Assembly (NCBI GenBank): GCA_046303515.1
Contig: JBKCGI010000181.1
Span: 49,945-113,944 of the forward strand
DNA length: 64,000 nucleotides
Direction: 5' to 3'
Source of the DNA: M2408 sp046303515
Lineage (GTDB): Bacteria; Bacteroidota; Bacteroidia; Flavobacteriales_D; Crocinitomicaceae
This document shows positions 34,341 through 43,425 of this stretch, one piece after another. Each line of letters begins with the position of its first letter. Within the stretch, counting starts at the first letter, position 1. The notes below the pieces were generated by a model, which ran no database searches, was not told the DNA's origin, and saw only the letters and a list, made by a program, of their open reading frames with translations. A program made the translations under genes and the position numbers.

Positions 34341-37300
34341 GAGTTAATTATTTTAAATCCGATCACAGTGTAATCATCTAACTGGGAATTTTCACCTATG
34401 TATGCATCGATTGTTGTTCCTAAAATTGATTCTTGTACGGAAGCTTCTTTTTCTTTGATTTCGTTCAGCAAAATTATTAATCTGTTTTTTGAAAATCGTT
34501 TATATTTTTCACCACCTAACTGATCTTGATATCCATCAGTTGCCATGAAAAAATATTCATCTCCTTTAATTTGTACTTCAGAATTTTCAAATACAAAATC
34601 AGGATGCTGAATTTCTCCGATTGTTGTGCGTTGTCCTCTCACGTGAATTTCTTCGCCATTTTGGAAATACAAAATACCTAAGCCAGCTCCTGCAAAAAGT
34701 AATTTTTTATTATTTTTATCATAAATACACAATCCCAATTCCATTCCATCTTTAATTACGTTATCCGAAGTGTTTTGGTTTAGAATAGTGAATAAGCGTG
34801 AATCTAAAAGTGAAATTATCTCTGCAGGACTCGTCCTTTTTTCAATACTAACAAGTTGCTCTAATAAATTTAAGCCTAACAATGTTAAAAATGCGCCAGG
34901 AACACCGTGACCTGTACAATCACCAATTGCTAAATAGCTAAAATCTTTTGTGTCTTTACTCCAATAAAAATCTCCACTTACAATATCTTTAGGACGATAA
35001 TAGAGTGCAACATTTTGAAAATTTGCACTGAAGTTTTTAATGTCAGGTAAAATTGATGATTGAATATTTTTGGCGTAAATAATACTTGACAAAATATCGT
35101 CGTTTTTTAATTTTAACGCATCCTTTAGTTTTAACTGGTTAATTGTTACAGAAATTACGGTACAAGCATCTTTTAAATAGGTTATTTGTTTGTAATTTAA
35201 TTTTAAGGTTTCCTTAAAACTTACTAAGAGAATACCTAAAAAATTCTTTTGATACATCAAAGGAAGAACGATGTAGGATTTCATATCTGCGTTCAAATAT
35301 TTGATATCAGAGCTAGATTTATCTTTTACTAGTTCAATATTTTCTACAATGTAAATTTCACCTTCTTTACATTTGGCATAGCAATTTAATTCATGAACAA
35401 AGTACTCTTCATTTACAAAAGCATCATTTTCAAGCGCTAAACCTGAAAAAATTTGCTCATAATAATCAGGAAATAACATAGAAAGATGAAGAATGTTGTC
35501 AATTTGTTCATTCACAAAATGAAGCGCGTTATAAGTAACATCTGCTATATCTTCAGCATGTAATAATTTTTCTTTTAATTTATTTTGATATTCTAAATCT
35601 TTCGCATATTCTTCAAGGATTAAAGACTGACTTTCGATTTTTTTCTCATTTAAAATATGCGTTGTAATATCAGTAATTACTTCAACTTGTTGCTCAACTT
35701 CTCCATTTTCATCAATTATAACAGTGTTATTCAATTCAACCCAAATGACATTATTCTTCTTAGTATTGACTTGTAATTCAATTTTATAATTTGTACCATT
35801 TACTTGCGTGATTTTTTGTGACAAAGAACTATCATTCTTTAAAAATAAATCTCTTGGTTTTTTTCCAATTATTTGATTGCTATCAATTTCAAATAAATCT
35901 AAATATCCTTGATTTACCCACATAACAATTCCATTAGCATCAGAAATGGAAACAGCATTGGTCGTTTTCTCTGCAACAAGTGATAATTGCTTAATTTTTT
36001 CTTGTATTCTTTTTTCTTCCGTAATATCAGTGCAAATTCCTGAGTTTTTAACTACTTTTCCTTTGATATTTTGTACAGCATAAGATTTCTCTTTTATCCA
36101 TCTTATTTCTTTTTCTTTTAAAATACGATATTCTACTTCATATTGACCTTTAGTGTGCAGGTCTTCATGTTTAGTAGTTATTTGTTCCTTATCTTCTTCT
36201 AAAATATAGTATTTCCAGTAGTCGTTAGTTTTATAAAACTGCTCTTGTTTGGCTCCTAAAATCTTTTCGCATGATGGACTAATGTAAACTACTCTATTTT
36301 CAACTTGATCGTACAACCAGAAAACACTTTCTATTGTTTCATTAATTTGTCTGAAATTATTCTCACTTTCAGTTACTAAAATCTCAGCTTGTTTTCGCTT
36401 TTCATTTTCAAGAGTAATTAAAATAATATCTGAAATCGATTTTAGGAAGCGGACATCTTCATCAGACCATGATTTATGATTTATTATAGTTTCACAACTG
36501 ATAACTAATTTTAATTGACCATTAATGAAAATTGGTAAATCAATCAAAGATTTGATTCCATTTTTCTCGAAATATCCAGTGTTAAACTCTTTTGTAAATT
36601 CATTTTCTAAGACATTTTCCACCTTAATAATTCTTCCAGTTTTAAGCGTTTCAAAATAATGAGGATAATCATCTTCTACTAATTCTTCTCCTTCATTAAA
36701 AGAATTTGTTCCAGTATTGAAGAGAGATAAAATTTTCAATTTACCTTCATTGTAATCTAATAAACTAAATACATCAACATCAATTGCTTTTGAAGCCTCC
36801 TTTAGGATAATTTTAATGAATTCGTTAATTGATTTTGTATTGTCATATTGAAGTTTGTTAATCGTATTTATTGTGCTTTGGCGCAATAATGCTAATTCTT
36901 GTTGTTTTTTATTTTCAAACTCTAATTCTTTTAGTGAAGTGATGTCTTGTCCAATCCCAACTATTAATTCTTCATTGAATTTTTTGTCATGCCACTGAAT
37001 CCATTTATATTTCCCATTTTTGGTGCGAATTAGACGTGTTGTTATCTCTTCTGAATTAAATTTTTCAATAATTTTTTCTTTCTCGTTTTCTAATTCAGTT
37101 TTGTCATCAATCGTTTTTTCCCACCAACCATTTCCTAATAATTCAGAAGCCTTGTAACCTAGAATTTCATTTACATTTTCACTGATATAGGTGATTTTTC
37201 CTTTCTTATTTGAAGAAATAATAATTGAATTCCCATTATTCAGTATGTAATTTGTGAAAGTTGAATCTTTCTGGTTTTTTCTTAATTTCAGAATGTAGAG

Positions 37301-37453
37301 AATCAATATGAAACACAAAAACACTGCAAGGCCAAAGGCTATAAAAATCCATTTAAGATTTGTTTCATTTGAACCAATATTTGAATTAGCAGCTTGAGAA
37401 AATGCTACAAATGGCAAAAACAAAAGTATGAATATGTGAATTTTAGCGAGCAA
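34337..37453 (-). CDS. Membrane-anchored PAS/GAF sensor with SpoIIE-type PP2C phosphatase
   Basis: 1038 residues. A signal-like segment (1-20) and a membrane span (about 33-53) are followed by a PAS domain (GKITYISENVNEILGYKASELLG), a GAF domain, two further PAS domains (YISPSCEKILGA; ANGIVMWVNQGYLDLFEID), a second GAF and a SpoIIE/PP2C phosphatase. The phosphatase is marked by YYRPKDIVSGDFYW, AIGDCTGHGVPGAF and FMATDGYQDQLGG with metal-binding aspartates. It is the SiaA-like first gene of the partner-switching operon and probably dephosphorylates the SiaC-like proteins in response to several signals. Confidence 0.9.
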   Translation of the reverse strand: MLAKIHIFILLFLPFVAFSQAANSNIGSNETNLKWIFIAFGLAVFLCFILILYILKLRKNQKDSTFTNYILNNGNSIIISSNKKGKITYISENVNEILGYKASELLGNGWWEKTIDDKTELENEKEKIIEKFNSEEITTRLIRTKNGKYKWIQWHDKKFNEELIVGIGQDITSLKELEFENKKQQELALLRQSTINTINKLQYDNTKSINEFIKIILKEASKAIDVDVFSLLDYNEGKLKILSLFNTGTNSFNEGEELVEDDYPHYFETLKTGRIIKVENVLENEFTKEFNTGYFEKNGIKSLIDLPIFINGQLKLVISCETIINHKSWSDEDVRFLKSISDIILITLENEKRKQAEILVTESENNFRQINETIESVFWLYDQVENRVVYISPSCEKILGAKQEQFYKTNDYWKYYILEEDKEQITTKHEDLHTKGQYEVEYRILKEKEIRWIKEKSYAVQNIKGKVVKNSGICTDITEEKRIQEKIKQLSLVAEKTTNAVSISDANGIVMWVNQGYLDLFEIDSNQIIGKKPRDLFLKNDSSLSQKITQVNGTNYKIELQVNTKKNNVIWVELNNTVIIDENGEVEQQVEVITDITTHILNEKKIESQSLILEEYAKDLEYQNKLKEKLLHAEDIADVTYNALHFVNEQIDNILHLSMLFPDYYEQIFSGLALENDAFVNEEYFVHELNCYAKCKEGEIYIVENIELVKDKSSSDIKYLNADMKSYIVLPLMYQKNFLGILLVSFKETLKLNYKQITYLKDACTVISVTINQLKLKDALKLKNDDILSSIIYAKNIQSSILPDIKNFSANFQNVALYYRPKDIVSGDFYWSKDTKDFSYLAIGDCTGHGVPGAFLTLLGLNLLEQLVSIEKRTSPAEIISLLDSRLFTILNQNTSDNVIKDGMELGLCIYDKNNKKLLFAGAGLGILYFQNGEEIHVRGQRTTIGEIQHPDFVFENSEVQIKGDEYFFMATDGYQDQLGGEKYKRFSKNRLIILLNEIKEKEASVQESILGTTIDAYIGENSQLDDYTVIGFKIINS

Positions 37454-37470
37454 TTAAGTTTTTTAGAAAT

Positions 37471-37478
37471 CAAACTTA
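37471..37478 (-). promoter_or_regulatory. -7 box for the partner-switching operon
   Basis: Minus-strand TAAGTTTG fits TAnnTTTG, 17 bases before the ATG at 37453. Confidence 0.5.
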
Positions 37479-37632
37479 CATAAAAAAAATAACAGTTGAA
37501 AATTTTTCAAGGTTTAAACTTTTTTTATGTTCAAAAAAAACTATTGAGGGTATTAATTTTGAACTAAAATATCAAGTTCTTTCAATTTTATTCGACTGAA
37601 AGTTTAAAATTTAAAATACTTAACTAAATCAA

Positions 37633-37660
37633 TCCTCCCGATAGGGAGGAAGGTTTAGGG
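37633..37660. repeat. Short GC-rich palindrome
   Basis: TCCTCCC-gata-GGGAGGA (37633-37650) is a perfect 7-bp stem, followed by AGGTTTAGGG. It is compositionally out of line with its AT-rich spacer and resembles the element at 24420-24475. Confidence 0.5.
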
Positions 37661-37744
37661 AAAACATTTTTGTAGTAAAAAAAATCAAAATTTATATCGC
37701 TTATTCAAAAATATTAGTTAATTTCAATCAACAAAGCCTAAAAT

Positions 37745-38518
37745 ATGTTAGAAAAAGTACAACTAGAAAAAGTCTTATTTCTCGATATCGAGACAGTTCC
37801 TCAAGTCAGTAAATTTGCAGATTGGGACCAAACTTCACAGAAATTATTTGTGATGAAAAACAGAACTCGTTTGAATCAATTGTTAAACGATCCACAATTT
37901 AAAGAGAAATCAGAAGCAGAATTAAATGACGAATTATTCAAACAAACAGGTGGAATTCAAGCTGAATTTGGTCAAATCATTTGTATTTCTGTTGGATTTC
38001 TAAAAGAAACGCGAACGGGAAAACAATTGCGTTTGAAATCCTTTTTTCACGATGATGAAGAAACCTTACTGAAGCAATTTTGTGCTGTTTTAAATGACCA
38101 TTTCAATACTCCTTATCACGCTTTATGCGGACACAATGCCAAAGAATTTGATATTCCATACATTTGTAGAAGGTTATTAATCAACGGAATGCCTTTACCA
38201 AGCATGCTAGATATTGCAGGAAAAAAACCATGGGAAATCAACCATTTAGACACGATGGAATTATGGAAATTTGGTGATTATAAGGCATATACATCACTTT
38301 CCTTGTTGTGTCACATATTTGGAATTCCAACTCCAAAAGACGATATTTCTGGTGCAGATGTTGCACGTGTCTATTACGAAAACGAAAAAGATATTTATGC
38401 CTCTGGACTGGAAAGAATAAAAACTTATTGTGAAAAAGATGTTTTAGCTTTGGTGCAATTGTTTTTGCGTATGCGTGGAGACAAATTACTTGCTGAAGAT
38501 GAAATTCATTACGCTTAA
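37745..38518 (+). CDS. Predicted 3'-5' exonuclease (PolB-like, DEDDy)
   Basis: 257 residues. The DEDDy exonuclease motifs are visible: FLDIETVP (D14, E16), GHNAKEFDIPYICRR and YCEKDVLALVQLFLR. The pattern is that of stand-alone PolB-type exonuclease domains (PF10108-like), with no polymerase domain. Presumably it degrades DNA or RNA ends in the cytoplasm. It lies 10 bases upstream of a lipoprotein gene with no obvious functional link. Confidence 0.82.
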   Translation: MLEKVQLEKVLFLDIETVPQVSKFADWDQTSQKLFVMKNRTRLNQLLNDPQFKEKSEAELNDELFKQTGGIQAEFGQIICISVGFLKETRTGKQLRLKSFFHDDEETLLKQFCAVLNDHFNTPYHALCGHNAKEFDIPYICRRLLINGMPLPSMLDIAGKKPWEINHLDTMELWKFGDYKAYTSLSLLCHIFGIPTPKDDISGADVARVYYENEKDIYASGLERIKTYCEKDVLALVQLFLRMRGDKLLAEDEIHYA

Positions 38519-38528
38519 ATTTTGAAAT

Positions 38529-39839
38529 ATGAAAAAACTCATTCTACTATCTTTATTTGTGACATTAGTTTTAGCTGCTTGCGATGGAACATTTGTTACT
38601 AAAAACGTTTTAGATTCTAATTTATATGAATTTTTACATGCAGGAAAAACGAAAAAGATCTTGTTTGAGTTGAAGGAAATTAGAACTATGACGCGCACAA
38701 ATGGTTTTTTTAAACCAGGGAGAATGCGAAAAGATGTGACGTTTGACTATGCAGTTTATGCTTCTGTTTCAGATGGAACACAATTGGTTGAAATCTATGA
38801 ATTACCTTGTCAAAAAAACTTCGATTTGGATGATTTTGTGTCAGAAGTACAAGTAAAACGTTCCAAAAAAAGGGACCATTTTGCATTGGCTTATAAAAAT
38901 GAGACAATTGGAATTTTTCATTCGATGAAAAAAGTGAGTTTTTTAGCAGATTATCCTCTAAATCCAAAAGGTTTTACGCAGGGCGATTTTGCAAAACTGG
39001 ATTTCAAATTAGTAGAAATGCCACGTATTGCTTTGAAAAAACACATTTCAGGTCAGGAAAAACTAATTATTTCAGATAAGGAACTGCATGATGTTTTAAT
39101 CCAACTAAAACCTTCCGATGAATTAAATTATGAATTGAGTTTTTCGATTGCCAATAAAGAAATGTTTCAAAACAAAAGTTACCAAGAAGGCATTATCAAG
39201 CACTGCAAAAAAGATACTAGGTGGAAGACAAATGCATTAAATTCAATCAAAAACAGAAAAGCAGATTTATCTAACGAACAATATTTAAGTAAACTACATG
39301 CCATCGGTGGAATGGAGGAAGTTGTAAAAGAAGATGATTATCAATACACTCTTTTTCTTTCTTCTGGAAATATTGATTATTTTAAAGAACGTGTTTTAGA
39401 ATCCAAAATTTCCTTGAGTCGTCCAATGAGGGAGAAACTCAATACTGAAATTATTTATCAAATTTCGCATCCGTGTGAAATGAGTTCTTCAGAAATTGAT
39501 CATTTGGAAGATTATTTCGAATTAGCAGAAAAATTTGGGACGCAGAATCCTTTTGCTCTATTTTTCAAAAACTATGAAAAATCAACTTGTCAAAAATATA
39601 CAATGCATGATTTAAATAATGAATTGCTATTCCCTAGTCCAATTATTGGCGAATCCGATAAACGTTTGTGGGTGAATTTTGTGGTTAAAAACTTCAAATC
39701 CATTCCTGAGCATGATCGCAGTTGGGATTATAAACGTATTGAAGAACACATTACCTGCGAACAAAAAAGGGATTTGTTGTTGAAGTACAAAAAAGACATT
39801 GACACTTTTGATGATATGGTTGTGCCGGAATGTAGGTAA
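38529..39839 (+). CDS. Large hypothetical lipoprotein
   Basis: 436 residues with lipoprotein signal LVLAAC (cysteine at about 18). The mature part is charged and mixed alpha/beta, with no motif I recognise. A cysteine pair is spaced late in the protein (EKSTCQKY, HITCEQKRD). It follows the exonuclease gene by 10 bases and is likely co-transcribed. Envelope location inferred; function unknown. Confidence 0.6.
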   Translation: MKKLILLSLFVTLVLAACDGTFVTKNVLDSNLYEFLHAGKTKKILFELKEIRTMTRTNGFFKPGRMRKDVTFDYAVYASVSDGTQLVEIYELPCQKNFDLDDFVSEVQVKRSKKRDHFALAYKNETIGIFHSMKKVSFLADYPLNPKGFTQGDFAKLDFKLVEMPRIALKKHISGQEKLIISDKELHDVLIQLKPSDELNYELSFSIANKEMFQNKSYQEGIIKHCKKDTRWKTNALNSIKNRKADLSNEQYLSKLHAIGGMEEVVKEDDYQYTLFLSSGNIDYFKERVLESKISLSRPMREKLNTEIIYQISHPCEMSSSEIDHLEDYFELAEKFGTQNPFALFFKNYEKSTCQKYTMHDLNNELLFPSPIIGESDKRLWVNFVVKNFKSIPEHDRSWDYKRIEEHITCEQKRDLLLKYKKDIDTFDDMVVPECR

Positions 39840-39847
39840 TTAAATAA

Positions 39848-42532
39848 TTATTGTATCAAAAATCGTTTACTTACTTTTTGAGAATCATTTTCAATTTGAA
39901 GAATGTATAATCCTGTGCTCAATTTTTCTTTAGAAAGTTGCACATTATTCATTCCTTTTGAGGGATTTAAAATCTTCTCCATAACTATTCTTCCAGTATT
40001 ATCTATCAATTTAATGTGATGTTCAATTTCATTTATACAATTGATATCCAATATTATTTCTTCCGAATTATCAAAAACATTTTCAATTGTTAGAGAGTTA
40101 ATTTTTGTATTGCAATTTGAACTAATCATGTCAAAAGTTTTTGTAACACCGTTCAAGTCGGTTTGCGACAATCTATAATAAACCGTTTTTATTGTTAAAT
40201 CCTCATCACTAATTTCATAACTTGTAATCCCATTTTTTAAACTATTAGACGGTACGATTTCTAAAGTAGAAAAATGAACACCATCATATGATTTTTCAAC
40301 TGTAAAATAAGCATTGTTATTTTCTGAAGCCGTTGTCCAGTAAATTTTTCTATAATTTTTAAAACAATAGGCATTAAAACTCATTAATTCAACAGGTAAA
40401 AGAAGAGGGGGGTTACAAAAAGATTGTGTGTTATTTACCCCACCGGTTGAAGCTGTAAATCCGAAATAAGGTGTATTTGTACCGAAAACTGTCATTGGAT
40501 TAAATGTGCTCGAAATAGTGGCATAAGTCGTTGTTAAAGCCGTGTTCATTAATCGTGCAGTTAAGGTTGAAGAACCTGCTGCCCATGATATTCTCAAAAT
40601 ATGATTCGAACCATTTTCAACATTGTAATTTGCACCTGCATCGGTTAAAGGCACTGCTGTAGCAACAACTCTTGCCCCCGCTGGAGTAGGACATCCGCCA
40701 CCTGTAGGATTTATTACTCCATTTAGCCAAATATCTAAATGATCTGGTTCACTGCCTCCTGAACACAAAACGCCTGTCAAACCATCATCTCTATCTTCTG
40801 TATTTACGTAAGTATCTATTTCAACAACCACTGAATTTAAAATTCCGCCGGACCCAAGAGCACCACCATTGGTTCCGCACACGCATCTACCTTGTGGGTC
40901 GTTATGCATGGTGAATGCTAATCCATCTCCACCTCCATCTGAATTTCCTAAATTTACCGTAAAATCAAATGAAAAATTAGCACCAAAATTTAATGTTGAG
41001 TTTAAATCCCATGCACAACCTCTTTGATCATTCGTTGGTGAAGTTAATTGTACACAAGAAAAAGGAGAACTTGAAGTCGCATCATCAACCATCGTATATT
41101 GCGGATTTCCTCCAGCAGCAGACGTAAATGAACGAATAGAACATCCTGCTGCACTTCCAGAACTATTTTTTGGACGAATTTGCCAGTAATAAACCGTTGA
41201 AGGGGAAGTGGTTATTGGATATGAAGTACTTGTAGTATTTGCCAAAAAAGCGGGTGGATTTGATGTGCCAAAATAAACATCATAACTGTCTACTGATGAA
41301 CAACCAGATGTTGCTGGAGCGGTCCATGTTAAACTAGAACATTGTGATACTCCTGTTGCAGCATTTGCTGGTGAGTTTTGTGTTGCACAACTTGGTACAT
41401 CAGGGGTACAACAAGTTATAGCTAAAGAAAAAGCACCAGTTGCCGAACTATAACCATTAACTAAGATGTAATAATTTGTTCCTGCCGAAGTTGAAAATGT
41501 TACGGTTGAAGCAGATCCGCAACCATCATCATTACTTGCTACACAAGTCGAAATTGTTCCGCAAGATACACCTGAATAAACATTAATTTTAGAATCATAA
41601 GAGGTTCCTGAACATAAACTAGCGGTAACTATTGAGCCATCTCCTGTAAAAACATACCAAACACCTGGTGCGCCTGGACTAGTTCCGCAAGCAGGCAAAG
41701 ATGTTTCTCCTGCGTTTGAAGCACCAACTGTGGTGCCAGCATATGTCCCACCGCAACTAACAGCAATTGCATCCGCGCAAGTTTCATTTAGGCAACTTCC
41801 AGTTGTGATACTTACATCATCGGTTGAGGTACACGAACCTAAGGTTGTTGTCCATCGTAAAACTGTTGTACTTGATGCTGGCAGAGAAGTCACAGTTGAT
41901 GTTGCCGAAGTGGAACTAGTAATACTGATACCTGCACAACCTGAAACACATGACCACGCACCTGTTCCTGAAGCTGGTGTATTTCCCGCTAAAGTTGTAT
42001 TATAGGTACAAGAAGCTAAGGTCTGATCAGCACCAGCTGCGGCAGTTGTTGGGGAAGCAGAAACTACAACTTGAACTGCATTAGAAGATGTAATTGAACT
42101 CAAGCCGCCATTACATCCTGTCACATTTCCTGGTGTTGAATAAGTGATAACACAGTAATAATATTTGGTTCCAGAAGCAGAAATTGGCGCATTATAGGAG
42201 TAGCTCAATGTAGCTGTATTTCCTGCAGTAGGACCACTTACCAAGGTCCCACCACTTGTACTATTAGAATTATTAGAGTACCAGCTAATGGTGAAATCAC
42301 TATCTGCTGCAGATCCTGAACCACAAGTTCCAGCTACGGTAAAGGTAACTGATATTGGCGTAGTGCTAGCACTTGGACACACTGTTACAGCTCCACTTAC
42401 TGAGTATGGAGAAGTTAAATAACGATATTTGGTAGCTAGAGCTTTACTATTGAAAGCAAGAACTAATAAAATTGAAAGTAAAATTTTATTTCCTAAAAAA
42501 GAAGTAAGCGGTTGTAGTACTATTGATTTCAT
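39848..42532 (-). CDS. Large T9SS-secreted protein with lectin-like domain
   Basis: 894 residues with a signal peptide ending SKALA. It begins with an Ig-like beta region and a Ser/Thr/Ala-rich stretch. A PPC-like beta domain follows (WYVFTGDGSIVTASLCSGT, NYYILVNGYSSATGAFSLAI), then a fibronectin-like segment (YDVYFGTSNPPAFLANT) and an L-type-lectin-like domain (GDGLAFTMHNDPQG and SVVVEIDTYVN). The C-terminal ~90 residues are a T9SS sorting domain (LSTGLYILQIENDSQKVSKRFLIQ). Likely a cell-surface glycan-binding or adhesive protein. The gene is less AT-rich than its neighbours. Confidence 0.82.
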   Translation of the reverse strand: MKSIVLQPLTSFLGNKILLSILLVLAFNSKALATKYRYLTSPYSVSGAVTVCPSASTTPISVTFTVAGTCGSGSAADSDFTISWYSNNSNSTSGGTLVSGPTAGNTATLSYSYNAPISASGTKYYYCVITYSTPGNVTGCNGGLSSITSSNAVQVVVSASPTTAAAGADQTLASCTYNTTLAGNTPASGTGAWSCVSGCAGISITSSTSATSTVTSLPASSTTVLRWTTTLGSCTSTDDVSITTGSCLNETCADAIAVSCGGTYAGTTVGASNAGETSLPACGTSPGAPGVWYVFTGDGSIVTASLCSGTSYDSKINVYSGVSCGTISTCVASNDDGCGSASTVTFSTSAGTNYYILVNGYSSATGAFSLAITCCTPDVPSCATQNSPANAATGVSQCSSLTWTAPATSGCSSVDSYDVYFGTSNPPAFLANTTSTSYPITTSPSTVYYWQIRPKNSSGSAAGCSIRSFTSAAGGNPQYTMVDDATSSSPFSCVQLTSPTNDQRGCAWDLNSTLNFGANFSFDFTVNLGNSDGGGDGLAFTMHNDPQGRCVCGTNGGALGSGGILNSVVVEIDTYVNTEDRDDGLTGVLCSGGSEPDHLDIWLNGVINPTGGGCPTPAGARVVATAVPLTDAGANYNVENGSNHILRISWAAGSSTLTARLMNTALTTTYATISSTFNPMTVFGTNTPYFGFTASTGGVNNTQSFCNPPLLLPVELMSFNAYCFKNYRKIYWTTASENNNAYFTVEKSYDGVHFSTLEIVPSNSLKNGITSYEISDEDLTIKTVYYRLSQTDLNGVTKTFDMISSNCNTKINSLTIENVFDNSEEIILDINCINEIEHHIKLIDNTGRIVMEKILNPSKGMNNVQLSKEKLSTGLYILQIENDSQKVSKRFLIQ

Positions 42533-42744
42533 TGAAGTTTTTTGTTAATTGTTGCCAAAAGTATGCTAAATCGGTTTAGTGAAAAAATGATTTTTGACAA
42601 TTTTTTGCCATAATTGTATTTTTAAAAGAGTCAAATTCCTCAAAATTCTAGGCTACTAAATCATTTTAGTAAATCATTTTAGTTTTATTCTTGCAATCCT
42701 AAAATATTTTTATCCTCAAAAAAAAGACTTAAAGCATAAATTTT

Positions 42745-42752
42745 TAACTTTG
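42745..42752 (+). promoter_or_regulatory. -7 box for the SCO gene
   Basis: TAACTTTG, full consensus, 7 bases before the ATG at 42760, so the leader is nearly absent. Confidence 0.5.
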
Positions 42753-42759
42753 TGAACTT

Positions 42760-43422
42760 ATGAAAAGAGTTATCATCCTTTTAATAATTGCCGTTTTAGG
42801 AATAACAATCAGTTATTATATCCAAAAACCTTCGGATAATCATAATTTGAAAGTATATAATCCGGTTGATGTAAAAGAGGAGATGGTTGATTCACTCATG
42901 CGCGGCATTGGAATCGGTCATCGAATTGGAAATTTTTCATTTGAAAATCAAGAAGGCAAAATAATTTCCTTGGCAGATGTGAAAGGAAATGTTTTTGTGG
43001 CTGAATATTTTTTTACAACTTGCGGCACTATTTGTCCAAGAATGAATAAACAAATGCAACGTGTACAAAAAGCATATATAGAAAATGATAGATTAAAGAT
43101 TTTAAGTTTCACAGTTGACCCTGAAATTGATACCGTTGCACAAATGAAAAGATACGCTGATGGACATAAGGCAATTTCAGGAAAATGGCATTTTTTAACA
43201 GGTGAAAAATCAAAGTTATATGAACTAGCCAGAAAATCTTTTTTTGTTTTAAAGCCAGCTGAAGCAAAAAATTTAGGTGATGCTGGAAGCGATTTTATTC
43301 ACACAAATAACTTTGTTTTGGTAGACAAACAATTACGAATTAGAGGATATTACGATGGAACTTCAACAAAAGAAGTGAATCATTTAATTGAAGACATACA
43401 AATTTTATTAGACGAAAAATAA
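42760..43422 (+). CDS. SCO1/SenC-family copper chaperone
   Basis: 220 residues with an N-terminal membrane anchor (3-20) and a thioredoxin-like fold. The copper-binding CxxxC is C88-C92 in FFTTCGTICPRM, and the third ligand is the histidine in SDFIHTNNFVLV. The family delivers copper to the CuA site of cytochrome oxidase or acts as a thiol reductase. No oxidase gene is near. The sugar transporter gene begins 3 bases after the stop, so they share an mRNA. Confidence 0.9.
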   Translation: MKRVIILLIIAVLGITISYYIQKPSDNHNLKVYNPVDVKEEMVDSLMRGIGIGHRIGNFSFENQEGKIISLADVKGNVFVAEYFFTTCGTICPRMNKQMQRVQKAYIENDRLKILSFTVDPEIDTVAQMKRYADGHKAISGKWHFLTGEKSKLYELARKSFFVLKPAEAKNLGDAGSDFIHTNNFVLVDKQLRIRGYYDGTSTKEVNHLIEDIQILLDEK

Positions 43423-43425
43423 ATT

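Noticed and set aside
41730..42005. 91-residue plus-strand frame inside the large T9SS gene
   Set aside because: Shadow of the low-complexity, less AT-rich coding sequence on the other strand; no promoter, signal or recognisable motif.
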